From the NCBI GenBank assembly GCA_025403435.1, contig CM046332.1, forward strand, positions 12,475,411 to 12,539,410: DNA of 64,000 bases, written 5' to 3'. This DNA is from Artocarpus heterophyllus. Taxonomy: Eukaryota > Streptophyta > Magnoliopsida > Rosales > Moraceae. The translations under genes and the position numbers were made by a program. Numbering within the stretch: the stretch's first letter is position 1; each line of letters opens with the position of its first letter. Below are positions 9,908 to 23,451 of this stretch, piece by piece. The notes below the pieces were generated by a model. It was given only the letters and a program-made list of their open reading frames with translations, did no database searches and was not told the origin of the DNA.

Positions 9908-12069
9908 AAAAATACATCTTTATGTTTCCCATATCTATTAAAGGACAATATGAGGAAAAGATCGACACTAAACCATTAAATTACTATTTTCTTTTTAATC
10001 CTTAACGTTGAAACTCATTGCTCTAAACCTTAAGAACATGAGGAAAATTCATGAAAGACTCTAAAATTAAAGAAAAAAAAAAAAGAGAGCCAATAACAGT
10101 TCATTATTTATGTATAACTTGAATATCAACTTCCAAATGCGTTTTTTTTTTTTTTTTTGTCTAGTTTAGCTACATAACCCATATAGCTTGCTAAACCAAA
10201 TTCATGTACTAAATGGTCTTTCACAAAACATAAACACTAACCCGATCGAGAATCCTCATATTTAATTGTACATATGAAAATGCGACCCCATTATTGATCC
10301 AAAGTAACACAAATCATGAGGACAATAATTGAAGCTTCAAACTTAATAATAACTTATCAGTGCTATACCACTTATCACTTCTCAAAATTTGTAGCCTAAA
10401 ACACAAGCATATATAAGGAATTTTGTCCAAATTCCAATAATTATCAATGGATACAAGTGAGAACAATTAATATCTACTCATATCATATCTCAATATTTAT
10501 GCCTAAAATAAAACATTATTGTTTGCTATATAAACTTGAATCTTTCATCTCAAACCCCAAACAATAGAATCTCAATATTTATTAAATAATATTGATGCTT
10601 AAACTTAAAGCATATGCTCTAAATAAAGTATCTGAAGTGATAATTTAAACTCAAGTTCTTATATAGAGAATAAACAACCTAAATAACATGAATTTCTCAC
10701 TTTTACATTTCGTCAAAGATCTAAGATATACATGAGTAATGTCTAACCACAAATCACAAGCTTAAGTCTAGATTTAAACCTCATTGAGTATCATCGAATA
10801 AGCCTATAAAAGAACTAAATGTTAAGCTTCAATTCTCAAATTTCAAGTTTCTAAAGTCACAACCACTAAGAGCATTAGAGTTTTTCATCTACACACTCAA
10901 ATATATATTACCAATATACTAAGCAGGTCAAACATCAAGATTTCAACCTATTCTTCAAATTTCTTGAATTGAACAAACTAGTAACAAGATTAATTAACAT
11001 GCATCACTCAAACCAAGTTATACATAAAACACAAAAGATTGGAAAGGAATAGTTTTAAAGGAAATTCAGATTTAAAAAAGAAAGAAAGAAAATGATCACA
11101 ATCTTTGAAAAGAAGAAAAACCCTGCCTTTTTCATCATGGAGCCACATGCAAAGCCTTACTATCCTTCAAAATCTCCTCCAAAATCAGGTTACCAAAGAG
11201 TATTTTCAACAAAACCTTATCTTGTCACTTGGTTGGAGCAAGATTTTGAAAGAATAGAGAGGGTTGAGTATAGAAAGAACAAGGGAGGGAGAAAGATGTA
11301 TAAGGGAGAGAGAGAGGGGGAACAAAACATGAGACAGGAAGAGAGATAGAGGGCGTGTTGTGAAAGTGAGAGATAAAGTAAAGAAAAGGAAGGAAAAAGA
11401 AGGAAAAAAATGAGAAAATTATACAAAATCTCCCCTTAAGTGACCGAGTCTTTAAAACTCCCCCTTACTTTTGTCTTTTCAAAGGTGCTCTTTTTCTTAA
11501 TTTTATTTTTAAAATAATAATTTCACATTTACTGTTTTTTGTATTATCATTTTTTTCGCCCTCAAATCTTACAAATGCTAATTCTCTTTCTCCCTCTCTC
11601 TTATATTCACCTATCCATATCTCTCTCTCTTCTCTTTTTCTTTGCCAATCTCTCTTCTCTGCCTCTCCCTCTCTTTTTTCATCCCTTCTCTTCTCTTAGT
11701 CGAAGATTTGTCATGGATGCCCTTGCATGATGGCATTTTGTTGTCCTTTAGTCATGACCTTAGATTCGCAATGTTCCAATCACTTCTTATGAGTGGATGA
11801 TTTTGCTAGTAGATTTGATGGTTCAATATGTCACCAGATCACTTCCAACTAGATTTTCATGTTGATTTTGTGAGCGTGATGAAGATCGATCCAATGGTCA
11901 TGACCACTATGGCAGATCTAGTGGTTCGTGATGTCACCAATGGCGATGCTTCAAGTTTTGGCTCCTTGACCTGTGATCCCTTCTTGCCATCTCGAAGTGT
12001 GTCTTTTGTAGATCAAGATCAAGGGAGAGGTGATACGGAGATTTATAGATTTGATTTTGAGGTTGTTTG
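9908..12069. other. Non-coding flank of element B
   Basis: AT-rich, with poly-A and poly-T runs (about 10070-10085, 10141-10160). 11570-11700 is strongly CT-rich. After it a short open frame begins at 11828 and runs into the LTR of element B at 12070. I do not recognise the ~80 residues encoded before the LTR; joined across the insertion the frame would stop within a few codons. It could be the start of a host transcript cut by the insertion, or chance. Confidence 0.45.
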
Positions 12070-14104
12070 TGTTGGAAAAATAGGTGAGAGGTGCGCAACA
12101 TAAATTAAAAATTTTTTTAACATCAGAGTATTTTTCCAAAACACAAGTTTGACATGCTATATGTATAAATTAAACAGATCTTACTAACCTCTGTGTGCCG
12201 AAGAACCTCCGCGATCCGTGAAGAGAAGTAACGTTCCAAAAGAGCCTCAACCAACTGGTCTTCTTTGGTATTCTCTATTCACGATCGGAGTGAGTGTAGG
12301 CTCACATGTATAGCTCTTTCACCGGTGACTCTCCTTCCAACCAATCGAGAGAACCCAAAGCTAGTATTTGTGATTTGTGAACAAAAGCTCTCAAGGAGTT
12401 TTCAGATGCTCACCAGAAGAGTATCACTCTAAATCTCTCAATTGATCTCTATATTGATATATTTAAATCATGAGACTCACTCCCTTTATATAACGATTGG
12501 TCCTGGGGTTAGTCCTTATCAGATTAGGTCTCAAAAACTCGAAACAGAATCAAGTTCGGATCAATATGTGATGAGATCCGCGTGAAAATGCGTAATCTTA
12601 TCTCTTGCTGATCGTCAGGCCAAACAAGCCCCATCGGCAGGCCGAACACGTAGATCGGCAGGCCAAACTACCGCATAAATATCTCCGCGAATCTTTTATT
12701 TTTCACCTGAGATTCTATAGGATAAAGTCTCAGTTTTGATTCAAATAACCCAATAGAAAAGTTATTTGATCAAAAAAAACTTTATCAAGATAATCTCTAA
12801 GAAAATAAATCAATTCACAATAATTCTACAAGTTTATCTTGATTTAATTTATCCAATTAAATCAACAGATAAACAGACAAGAATTATCTGATCCTAATAA
12901 TTCAACAAGTTTATCTTAAATTAATTTTATTACAAAATTAATTTATCCAATAAACAGACATGAATTATTTGATTCTTTCAAATTTTAAACCAATCTGATA
13001 AATCCGACATAAGTCATCAATTATTGAAAAAGCACGTTGTATCGTTACAGGATTTTGTGAGCTAGCAAAGAGGACCAAAATGGACCAATAAAGTTCAAGC
13101 TCATGATAATTATGAAACCCAATATCCCAGATATACATTTCACAATTATCAACTCCAACGCTACTTCACTAAAAGCTTGGAGCTGCACTCTCGAACTTTA
13201 TAGAATTACAAAGCCCGTAAAGCTAAGTCTCCATGACATATCAAAGTGTATCGTATCCCCATATGAAAATCCATAATCGGCTTGAGGATAAGTTCTGTCT
13301 CACCTTCCCGATTATTTTTATCTTACATTCCATTATCTCACCATTAGAAAACTTACCATCCAAAGACAGTATACCATTCGGTTACACCTATGTATCCAAG
13401 TGGTTGAGCGCTCTAGTTTTTCAATTATAGGATAACGCATATAAGATGATATCATTACTCCTAAAGAGGAGCTATGGATTCCATATCTATGAATAACAAG
13501 TCTACGCTATCAAGAGTCATGCCTCCAATGTATCGGTATGCATACCACTATTGAGATGTGGAAGTCACCCTTTGGTACATCAAAAGACACAAGTCGAGAC
13601 AACGGGCCCACTATTCATCTCAGGATTAAGATACAATACAAATGACTGTCTAAAGTGAATCGATTTGCCGAGACAAAATTATTAATCCAAATCAATTCAC
13701 TTTATGTCCCAATCCAACACATCGTCACCTATGACAACGTGCTAATGTTTCTATTCACAGAGTCCGACTCTGATGGTCAAGACAAACCATTTCCCTAAAG
13801 GGATATAGACAACATAATAATCTTTATTTGAATAAAGCGCCCAACTTTATTCCCTCGATTACGGATCATATGTTTTAGACCGTCACCTTAAGAATCGTGT
13901 CTTCCGCATAATCAATCCATCATATGCCCAATTCTTATGGTTTAGACTGATAGTCTCAGACTACCGTTTGCTTAACATACATTCAACAAATATGAACGTA
14001 AAGAGGACAAGATTTGGTATATATAAATGAATAAATTCTTTATTGATAAAAATATTTCCAAAAATGTATTACATTTTTACTCCTTAGGGCATACATATCT
14101 AACA
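12070..14104 (-). repeat. 3' LTR of element B
   Basis: 2035 bp, reading TGTTGGAAAAATAGG at its left edge and ending ATATCTAACA; in element orientation TGTTAGA...CCAACA. It is very similar to 19755-21760. It carries the U3 dyads and TATA described separately. Confidence 0.95.
12484..12666 (-). promoter_or_regulatory. U3 promoter of element B: TATA plus three phased dyads
   Basis: On the minus strand TTATATAAAG lies at 12484-12493. About 120-170 bp upstream of it are dyads centred at about 12617, 12639 and 12660, 21-22 bp apart. The arrangement matches element A. Confidence 0.6.
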
Positions 14105-14115
14105 ATCTCCCACTT
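14105..14115 (-). promoter_or_regulatory. Polypurine tract, element B
   Basis: Minus-strand AAGTGGGAGAT adjoins the 3' LTR, the usual plus-strand primer site of plant copia elements. Confidence 0.85.
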
Positions 14116-14118
14116 GCA

Positions 14119-15924
14119 CTAAGTGAGTAAAAATAGCAAATCTCGCATCCCCATAGCTTCCACATGTTTCTCGAAGACTCTCCCTGTAAGTATCTTTGTA
14201 AATGGATCAACTAAATTGTCCTCTGACGCGATTTTGTACACCGCGACATGCCCACCCTCAACGAAGTCCTTTATCACGTGATACTTCCGATTAATATGTT
14301 TACTCTTCTTATGAAATCTTGGTTCCTTAGCATTAGCTATCGCCGCACTGTTATCACATTACAGTGATATCGCCTTATCCATACCAGGAACTATCTCAAG
14401 ATCCCTAAGGAACTTACAGAGCCACACTGCTTCTTTTGAAGCATCACTAGCCACGACATACTCGGCCTCCATCGTTGAATCCGAAGTGCAATCTTGCTTC
14501 GTACTTCTCCAACTGATGGCACCGCCGCCCAGAGTAAACACAAACCCAGAAGTCAATTTCCTAGAATCCAAACAGGATTAAAAATCCGAGTCAGTGTATC
14601 CTAAAGCAGTCAATTCCACGCCCGAATACACAAGCATATACCCTGGAGTCCTTCTCAGGTACTTGAAAATATGCTTTACTGTAACCCAATGGTTCGGTCC
14701 TAGATCCGCCTAAAATCGACTTACAATCCCGACCGCATAGCTAATATCCTGTCGTGTGCAAAGCATGGCATACATGAGACTACCCACTACAGAAGCATAA
14801 GGCACCTTCTTCATGTATTCTCTTTCTTCATAAGACTTTGGAGAGTCTTTCTTAGAAAGAGTAATTCTAGACCTAGATGGTTGCCCACCTTTCTTGGAAT
14901 CCTGCATTGCAAACCTCCTGAGAATTTTATCTATGTAGCCAGCTTGTGACAAAGCTATCATTTTGTTCTTTCTATCCCGAAAGATCTGGATACCAAGAAC
15001 AAAACTAGCCTTACACAAGTCCTTCATGTCAAACTGCTTGGTGAACTATAATCTGACTGAGGACAATGCCCCAACGTCATTGCCAATTAGCAGAATGTCA
15101 TCTACATAGAGCAGTAGAAAAACCACCTTCCCATCATTTATGTGTTTATAAACATATGGTTGATCCACATTTTGTGAGAACCCATAAGTCTTGATCACCT
15201 GATCAAATCTTATGTTCCAAGAACGAGAAGCCTGCTTAAGTCCATAAATTGACTTTAGCAGCTTACAAACCTTACCCTCTTGACCCGCGACTTTGAACCC
15301 GTCTGGTTGTTCCATATAAATGGACTCATCAAGATAGTCATTCAGAAAAGTCGTCTTGACATCCATCTGTCAAATCTCATAGTCGAGAGTGGCAGCTATA
15401 GACAAGAGAATCTGGATGGACTTAAGCATGGCTACAGACGAAAAGGTTTCCTCATAATTGATTCCTTCCTTTTGCATATAACCCTTAGCTACCAGTCTAG
15501 TCTTAAAGGTTTTGACCTTTCCATCCACTCCTCTTTTCCTCTTGTAGAACCACTTACACCCTATGGGTTTTACCCCTTATGGAAGATCCACAAGCTCCCA
15601 GACCCGATTAGTCTCCATAGACTTCATCTCAATGTTCATGGCCTCTGTCCAGAGTTTTGAATCAACATCCTCCATAGCCTCTGCGTAAGTATAAGATTCC
15701 CTATCATGTTCATCCGGTTCAGCCAAGAAGGCTTCCCCATTGAACAAATGCCTCTCAAATTGATGCTCGATCCTCCCACTACGTCGAAGCCCCTGAGGTT
15801 GTTGTTTAGGTTCGTTTGGTTTTTCTACACCGATTGGAATGGTTTCGTTTGGAACCTCCGGAGTGAACGAATCACCCCTTAACTCCTCAAGCACCACTTT
15901 GCTTCGAGGTTTAAAGTCATCCAT
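14119..15924 (-). pseudogene. pol: Copia reverse transcriptase-RNase H, element B (broken)
   Basis: RT catalytic YVDD is intact at 15098-15109, preceded by MDVKTTFLNDYL and GLKQASRSWN. RNase H shows TMEAEYV (about 14460) and DNSA, and its C-terminus is complete, ending in a stop at 14119-14121 just before the polypurine tract. Several frames are needed to read it, with stops between the RT pieces (for example a TGA for Trp, shared with element A near its 5156). The shared stop means either the two copies descend from an already damaged source or the site mutated twice. Confidence 0.92.
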
Positions 15925-17221
15925 GTAACTCTCCTCAAGGAAAGTTGTATTAGTTTAAACCACGACTTTATTTTCCTTTGGGTTATAAAAATAACCCCCT
16001 TTAGTCCCTTTTGGATATCCTACAAATACGCAAACTTTTGAACGTGCTTCCAATTTATTCGGATCCTTAAATAGGACATGAGCCAGACATTCCCATATGC
16101 GAATATGGTTTAAGGATGTCGTCCTTCTTGTCCACAACTCGTGAGGAGTTTTAGGGACCGATTTTGAAGGCACATTGTTCAAAAGATAACATGCGGTTTG
16201 TAGTGCATATCCCCTAAAGGATAAAGGCAATGATGAATAACTCATCATGGACCTAATCACGTCCAACAAAGTCCTAGTCCTTCTCTCCGCTATGCCATTT
16301 TATTGCGGGGTGCCCGGCGCAGTCAAATGGGATAAAATCCTATTCTCTAACAAGTGTCCCAAGAACTCATCAGAAAGGTATTCCCCACCTCGATCTGATC
16401 GAAGTGCCTTTATGGGTCTACCCAATTGCTTTTCCACTTCAGCCTGAAACTCCCTGAACTTATCATAAGTTTCGCTTTTGTGGTGCATTAGGTACACATA
16501 CCCATATCTTTAGTAATCGTCAATAAAAGTGACAAAGTACTTATACCCTCATCGGGCGCTGATGTTCATCGATCCGTAAACATCACTATGCAAAAGTTCT
16601 AGATCCCCTTCGGCCCTATTGCCCTTAGACCCATATGGTCTTTTGGTCATTTTACCCTCCAAACAAAATTCACATTGAGGTATAGATTCCACCCATAAGT
16701 GACTTAAAGGTCCATCCCTTACCAACCTTTGAATCCTATTCAGGTTAATGTGACCAAGGCGCAAATGCCAAAGATAAGTCTTATTAGAGTGAGAAGTTTT
16801 AAGTCTTTTAGAGTTATTATCATTCATCTCAGCATTAAGCAATAAGTCCATCTTAGGTTTGATAAAATATAGATTATTTTACATCCATCCAGAACAGATA
16901 AAAGATTTTTTTTTTACGAATCACCACTTTTTTATTAAAAGATACCACGTAGGAGTCTTTAAATAAACAAGATACAGAAATTAAAATCCTTTTAAATTTA
17001 GGAACATAAAAACAATCTTGTAAAATTAAATTCCTATAATTATCCAAGTAAATATGGACATCTCCCACTGCTTCTGCTAAGACCAAGGATCATCGCCCAT
17101 CCGAAGCGTGAAGTCTTCACGTAGCAGACTTCTTGTTTCTTTGAATCCCTATAGAGAAACACAAACATAATTAGTTGCACCGGAATCTATGACCCAAATG
17201 TCACTAGATTCCTCAACCAAA
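15925..17221 (-). pseudogene. pol: Copia protease-integrase, element B (broken)
   Basis: The protease active site DSGA is intact at 17176-17187. Integrase keeps the HHCC finger (HLRLGHIN, CEFC), the first Asp (HSDV), the second Asp (SDRGGEY, about 16385-16405) and the Glu (AERR, about 16295). A stop replaces the His codon in the conserved PQHNG stretch, and others interrupt the core near 16510 and 16550. Of the three copies this one has the best-preserved catalytic residues. Confidence 0.9.
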
Positions 17222-18074
17222 AAAGTTTCAAGTTTCTAAATACAGAAGATCACACCTACCTCCTTTGGAAAGGAAGTCCTTGCAATGCTTCTTAATATGC
17301 CCAACCTTTCCACAAAAGAAGCACTTAAGCTTCTTTGGGTTCTTCTTCTTCTTCTTCTTGCTCTTGGTGTTAGCAGGAACATAAGACTTCTCATTCTTGG
17401 CCCGTTGCTTCTTTCCATTCCCAGAGTTAGAATTGGAACTAGAAGCAGCTACCATGTTGGCCTCACCACCCACAGGAGACTCCCTGATCAGCAGTTCAAA
17501 CTCTTATAACTGTTTCATCAGTTTTGTCAAGGTCATATCTCGTCTTTTGCTTAAGTTAAAAGTAGATCTAAATGGAATAAATTCCTTAGACAGAGTCTCA
17601 AAGACCATAGTCATTTGAGTTTCAGCATCGATGTCGGCTCCATTGGTTTGAGCCTCAGCGAGGTAACCCATGACCAACATCATGTGCTCCTTTATAGATG
17701 TCCCTGATCTCTGTCTACAGTTTAGAAGTTTCTGAAGCGCCCCTTGCCGCTTTGTTATGGCCTGGCCTCCAAACATGTCCTCAAGATTATCCAAGATCTG
17801 CTTTGCAGTCTCATAATCTTGATGTTGAGCCTGCAGCACATTATTCATGCTGGCCATAACATAGCAGCGGGCCTGAGCATTAGCATCTTTCCAGCGATCA
17901 TACGCTTGGAATTGCTCATTAGATGAGTCTCCCGTAGGCTCAGGAGGACAAGGAGTTGTCAAAACATATTTCAGTTTCTCATAGGACAGGACGAAATCTA
18001 GGTTTCATTTCCAATCATTATAATTCTCACCAATTAACAGGTTTTTGTCAAGTATCGATGATGTTTTTAGACAT
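17222..18074 (-). pseudogene. gag: Copia gag, element B (broken)
   Basis: The ATG at 18072-18074 begins MSKN, but a ~5-bp deletion just downstream, relative to A, shifts the frame into a stop. The main capsid part reads from 17962 to 17504 as one open frame. A stop then precedes the C-terminal part, which carries a lysine-rich run and an intact CX2CX4HX4C knuckle (CFFCGKVGHIKKHC, about 17283-17325). Confidence 0.9.
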
Positions 18075-19739
18075 TTTTAATCTACAATAAAGAATCATAT
18101 ACCAAACATAAGCAAACATATCATAATATTTAGTAAGATAACACAATCATGTAAAATCATGCAAATGTGTTTATGTGTCAAAACCTTGAAAATATCACAA
18201 CCTTACAACGATAATTTCCAACTCAAAATTCAACAAGCTCCTAGGATAGTCATGCCAAATTCAATCAGGAACACGGATCCCCTCCTGATTAATATATGCC
18301 ACTCAGGACCCGTATGATCTAGCATATATTAATAATCATTTCTTTGGCCATTAATTTTATTAACAGAGCTCCTAGGGGAGGTTAATAATAAAATTAACAT
18401 GAGTGTATAACCATTGTTTCAATATTTTATCCATGATTTATAATCACCACCTAGGGGTGTGCAACCATAAATCATACTAAAATACCTTATCCTTTTGGAG
18501 ATCCAATCTAATACATGATAGAAATCCCTTCCTAGGGGTCGGGACCACCATGTTCTTCCTATGGACCAACGATGGAGGCCTTAGGTTCTCTCTTCAAAAA
18601 CCTTCTCCCACTCAATCTTTTGAAGTCAAGGTTTTATTTTAAAATTATGCATGAACAATTTTAATAAGAGTGGCACTTCCTATTCTATATGACATGTTAT
18701 CAATATACATGGCAAATCATATTATAATGCAGACAAACAAAGTAATCAAGCAAAGCTACAAGCAAAATAATAATAACCATAATATTATGGCTCCTCCCTA
18801 GAGAATAGAAACTAAGATTACAAGAGAATAATCGAAACATATATCGATTCTTCATCCTTGAATCCTCAAGTTGTACCCTTCTTCACATAATTCCCATCTT
18901 CAAGTCTTCAATCTCGTATGAATCAAATACTTCATATTTCTGGTCATATCCAATTTTAATGTTTCTTAGAATCATTTCAAAAATAAAATTAAAACTGCAC
19001 TGCAAAAATCGCACCTTTTTTGGAAATTTTCCAGCTCTCGATCGGCAGGCCAAACTAGGTGATCGGCCTGCCGATCAAAAAGATCGGCTTGCCTACCCAT
19101 GAAAGTTTGGCATGCCAAACTACGTGTTTGGCCTGCCGGTAGAGCCAGCCAATTTCTGCCCCACTGACGGCCTACCGGATCACACGTCCAGCCTGTCAAT
19201 CTATGACCATCTGCCTGCCGAACTGTGATGTCCAGCATGCCGACTGAGCAGAAAACCCTCATTCCAGAAAATACAATTTTAATGCAATTCATCAATTTTA
19301 TTTTCAACAATTCAAAAACATAAAATTAGAGACTTAGGAAATACTTGGGTGTGCCATCATCAATCTTTAAGATCTGACTTCTCGATCCGTCTTCTCCGAA
19401 TAATCATTTAATTACAAAATTCTTACAAATTTAAAATTAAATAACAATTCCTAGACGGAGATGATAGTCCGCCATCTAATTACGTGAAAAACCTAGATAC
19501 ATATTCTAACCTCTAAGGAACCATAACTGGTATTAATTAATAAATAATTAAACAATGATTTAATCAACTATAATTAATTAATAAACATTCACCATATAAT
19601 TTATGATAACATATAATAATATAGAAACTTAGAGTGCCCACTCTCTATAAAATTTTAATTCAAGCATAGGAGAGATTAAGATCATAAAATTTATGCATAT
19701 AACATGATCACAAACTTATAAATTTATGTTAAAAACCTC
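18075..19739 (-). other. Untranslated leader of element B
   Basis: About 1.66 kb between primer site and gag without a plausible gene, co-linear with the leader of A. It contains the dyad array at 19042-19243. Confidence 0.8.
19042..19243 (-). repeat. Phased dyad array in copia leader (9 units)
   Basis: Nine dyads centred at about 19047, 19068, 19089, 19112, 19133, 19172, 19193, 19215 and 19237. Spacing is 21-23 bp with a single 39-bp step, as in A. Several units have changed symmetrically, for example TTGGCATGCCAA, as expected if both CpGs of a unit deaminate. Confidence 0.9.
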
Positions 19740-19752
19740 GGCTCTGATACCA
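19740..19752 (-). promoter_or_regulatory. Primer binding site, element B
   Basis: Minus-strand TGGTATCAGAGCC is a full match to the initiator-Met-tRNA 3' end, 2 bp inside the 5' LTR boundary. Confidence 0.92.
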
Positions 19753-19754
19753 AT

Positions 19755-21760
19755 TGTTGGAAAAATAGGTGAGAGATGCGCAGCAGAAATTAAAAAATTT
19801 TTTAACATCAGAGTATATTTCCAAAGCACAAGTTTGACATGCTATATGTATAAATTAAACAGATCTTACTAACCTCTATGTGCCGAAGAACCTCCGCGAT
19901 CCGTGAAGAGAAGTAACGTTCCAGAAGAGCCTCAACCAACTGGTCTTCTTTGCTATTCTCTATCCACGATTGGAGTAAGTGTGGGCTCACACGTACAGCT
20001 CTTCCACCGGTGACTCTCCTTCCAACCAATCGAGAGAACCCAAAGCTAGTGTTCGTGATTTGTGAACAAAAGCTCTCAAGGAGTTTTCAGATGCTCACCA
20101 GAAGAGTATCACTCTTAATCCCTCAGTTGATCTCTATATTGATATATTTAAATCATGAGACTCCCTTTATATAGTGATTGGTCCTGGGGTCAGTCCTTAT
20201 CAAATTAGGTCTCAAAAACTCGAAACAAAATCAAGTTTGGATTAATATCTGATAAGATTCGCGTGAAAACACATAATCTTATCTCTCGCTGATCGGCAGG
20301 CCGAACAAGCCCCATCGGCAGGCCGAACTACAGCATAAATATCCCCGCGAATCTTTTATTTTTCACCTGAGATTCTATAAGATAAAGTCTCAATTTTGAT
20401 TCAAATAACCTAATAGAAAAGTTATCTGATCAAAACAAACTTTATCAAGATAATCTCTAATAAAATAAATCAATTGACAATAATTCTACAAGTTTATCTT
20501 GATTGAATTTATCCAATTAAATCAACCGATAAACAGACAAGAATTATCCGATCCCAATAATTCAACAAGTTTATCTTAAATTAATTTTATTACAAAATTA
20601 ATTTATCCAATAAACAGACATGAATTATTTAATTCTTTCAAATTTTAAACCAATCTGATAAATCCGACATAAGTCACCAATTATTGAAAAAGCATACCAT
20701 ATCGTTACAGGATTTTGTGAGCTAGCAAAAGGGACCAAAGTGGACCTATAAAGTTCAAGCTCATGATAATTATGAAACCTAAAATCCCAGATATACATTT
20801 CACAATTATCAACTCCAACACTACTCCAATCAAAGCTTGGAGCTACACTCTCGAACTTTATAGAATTACGAAGCCTGTAAAGCTAAGTCTCCATGACATA
20901 TCAAAGTGTATTGTATCCCCATATGAAAATCCATAATCGGCTTAAGGACAGTTCTGTCTTACCTTCCCAATTAGTTTTATCTTACGTTCCATTATCTCAC
21001 CATTAGAAAACTTACCATCGAAAGACAGTATACCTTTCAGTTACACCTATGTATGCAAATGGTTGAGCGCTTCAGTTTTCCAATTACAGGATAATATATA
21101 TAAGAGGATATCATTACTCCTAAAGAAGAGCTATGAATTCCATATCTATGAATAACAAGTCTACGCTATCAAGAGTCATGCCTCCAACGTACCGGCATGC
21201 ATACCACTATTGAGATGTGGAAGTCACCCTTTGGTACATCAAAAGACACAAGTCGAGACAACGGGCTCACTGTTCATCTCAGGATTAAGATACAATACAA
21301 ATGACTGTCTAAAGTGAATCGATTTGCCGAGACAAAATTATTAATCCAAATCAATTCACTTTATGTCCTGATCCAACACATTGTCACCTATGACAATGTG
21401 CTAATGTTTCTATTCACGGAGTACACTCTGATGGTCAAGACAAACCATCTCCCTAAAGGGATATAGACAACATAACAATCTTTACATGAATAAAGTGCCC
21501 AAATTTATTCCCTCGATTGCGGATCATATGTTTTAGACCGTCACCTTAAGAATCGTGTCTTCCACATAATCAGTCCATCATATGCCCAATTCTTAAGGTT
21601 TAGACCGATAGTCTTAGACTACTGTTTGCTTAACATACATTAAACAAATATGAACGAAAGAGGACAAGAGTTGGTATATATAAATGAATAAATTCTTTAT
21701 TGATAAAAAGTCTCCAAAAACGTATTACATTTTTACTCCTTAGGGCATACATATCTAACA
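19755..21760 (-). repeat. 5' LTR of element B
   Basis: 2006 bp, same ends as the 3' LTR. Compared with it, one of the three U3 dyads is missing (two remain near 20291-20330). The TATA is at about 20165-20173 on the minus strand. Confidence 0.95.
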
Positions 21761-23451
21761 GATTGTCACACAACCTAATGAGATAAGGTTTGTATATCGA
21801 TCTCTATCTCTGCACCTTTTCTAACTGTGTATCTGATCTAGTTGTTTGCCTTTTGTTGATTTCTTGGAGAGCTTCACATGCTTTTTGGGTTTTTTTTAAT
21901 CCTTCCAAATAAGTCCAAGATTAGAACTCTAGATCTAAAGAAAGAAATGTAATTTTCTTTAACAAAGGAATTTCTCTCTCTTATTCTCTTTCATTCATTA
22001 TGGTACACTAATCCACCATTTTACATTCTAATATCATTAAATTAATTTTGGGATATTACAATATATTTATATATATTTGCAAGTAGCTCCTAATGATAAA
22101 CCTATCTCTTGAGCATGCGTTCATTCATATATATATATGCATCATACATGAAAATATCATGTTTATCTATTCATGATGAGCGTAAATTACTATTTCCCAT
22201 TAATTACATAGGGGAAGTCTTAAATCTAGCACCGGATGTGATCTAGCACTGATATGGAGTCATGAGTTAGTACACCTTTTGGCACACATGAAGTAATTGT
22301 TGGGTAAGGCACTATTGATTACTAATGGATAGGGCTAGAGAGCTAACATGATGAGCAATTTTAAATTATAGATACGGGGTAAAAGTATAACCTTACTTGA
22401 ATAAAGAATTAAGAAAGTGAATAAAATATGTTCTTAATCCCTCGTAAATGACAAGGTTATAAAGCACAAGAATTGGCAACTAGAAGTTCAACAATATGCA
22501 ACTTTATTTGAATAATTTGGTAACTATTGTGTATTTATTTAAAAAAGAGCTAAGAAAGCGAAAAAAATATGTTCATAATCCCTTATAAATGACAAGGAAC
22601 ATAAAGCACAAGAATCGGCAACTGGAGGTACAACAATGTGTAACTTTGTTTAATTAATTTAGTAACTACTTTGTATTTGTTTAAGAAGTGATCGCAAAAA
22701 ATATAACTAGGAAGTAATAAAATATAAACATTCATTTAATTTTTTTGAAATGGAGTAAACTAAAAATTAGCTAAGTAACCAATTAAGGCAACTTCTTCCC
22801 ATTTTGATTGTTAGAATGTGTTGGGAATGTTTTTTAATAAGTTCTTCAAACGAAGACAATAAGTTTAAGAATTTACAATTAGGATAGTTTTGGTAGAAGT
22901 GACACTAAATGTCAACTTATAACAAAGTAGAACTAATTTTCGTCATTCCTATATTAATGGTATCCAAGAACTAGTAATAGAAATTATATGAAACTACAAA
23001 TTTAAATTTGATAAAATTAGGCTCTAAGTTCATGTGGATGAAGACTCGAATCATATAAAAAATATGAAGGAAATAAATTCAAAAAATTAAACATAGAAAT
23101 AAGGCTTAATTTATGTGAGTTAGGTGTTTAGCCAATGTTAAGACTATATTTTAATTATAAAAGTAGCATAGTAAAGGAATAATGTGACAATAGACTTGAT
23201 TAACTAATAAGGATATTGGCCTTGAAGCTCGTCGATTGAATCATTTTCCTGGTCAGAAAAATTATAGACTTTATTTTGAGTGTACGAGAAGGTGTTTGCA
23301 CAACATCTTTGGTGGGAAATGGATGGATGATAGGCTTAGCTTTGTGATTGGAAGTAGGTTCGTAGGAGTTTCCATCAAAATTTCTATGCTGTGATGATTC
23401 TTGAGACCCGTTTGGCAAGATGAGGATTTCCTGTGAGAGACTGTCAGACTG
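21761..23451. other. Non-coding region, no gene seen
   Basis: AT-rich. A short minus-strand frame at 23200-23418 is unrecognised and sits next to the broken end of the Athila-like fragment. A tandem duplication lies at 22411-22690. No RNA gene recognised. Confidence 0.55.
22411..22690. repeat. 141-bp tandem duplication
   Basis: Two adjacent copies, starting AAGAAAGTGAATAAAATATG at 22411 and AAGAAAGCGAAAAAAATATG at 22552. Shared blocks include AAATGACAAGG, AAAGCACAAGAAT and ATTTAGTAACTA-like ends. Part of a third copy may precede them. Confidence 0.8.

Larger units (their letters stand above)
12070..21760 (-). mobile_element. Copia element B (full length)
   Basis: Complete copia element on the minus strand: 5' LTR (19755-21760), primer site, leader, gag-pol, polypurine tract, 3' LTR (12070-14104). 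Flanking 5-mers are GTTTG on the left (12065-12069) and GATTG on the right (21761-21765), a target duplication with one mismatch. It keeps more catalytic motifs than A (DSGA, SDRGGEY, YVDD) but gag-pol still carries stops and frameshifts. Confidence 0.95.

Noticed and set aside
11092..11349. 85-codon Lys/Glu/Arg-rich open frame
   Set aside because: Produced by a GA-rich stretch like those in nearby LTRs; no recognised domain.
15280..15660. 126-codon forward frame
   Set aside because: Antisense to the RT of element B; no independent support.
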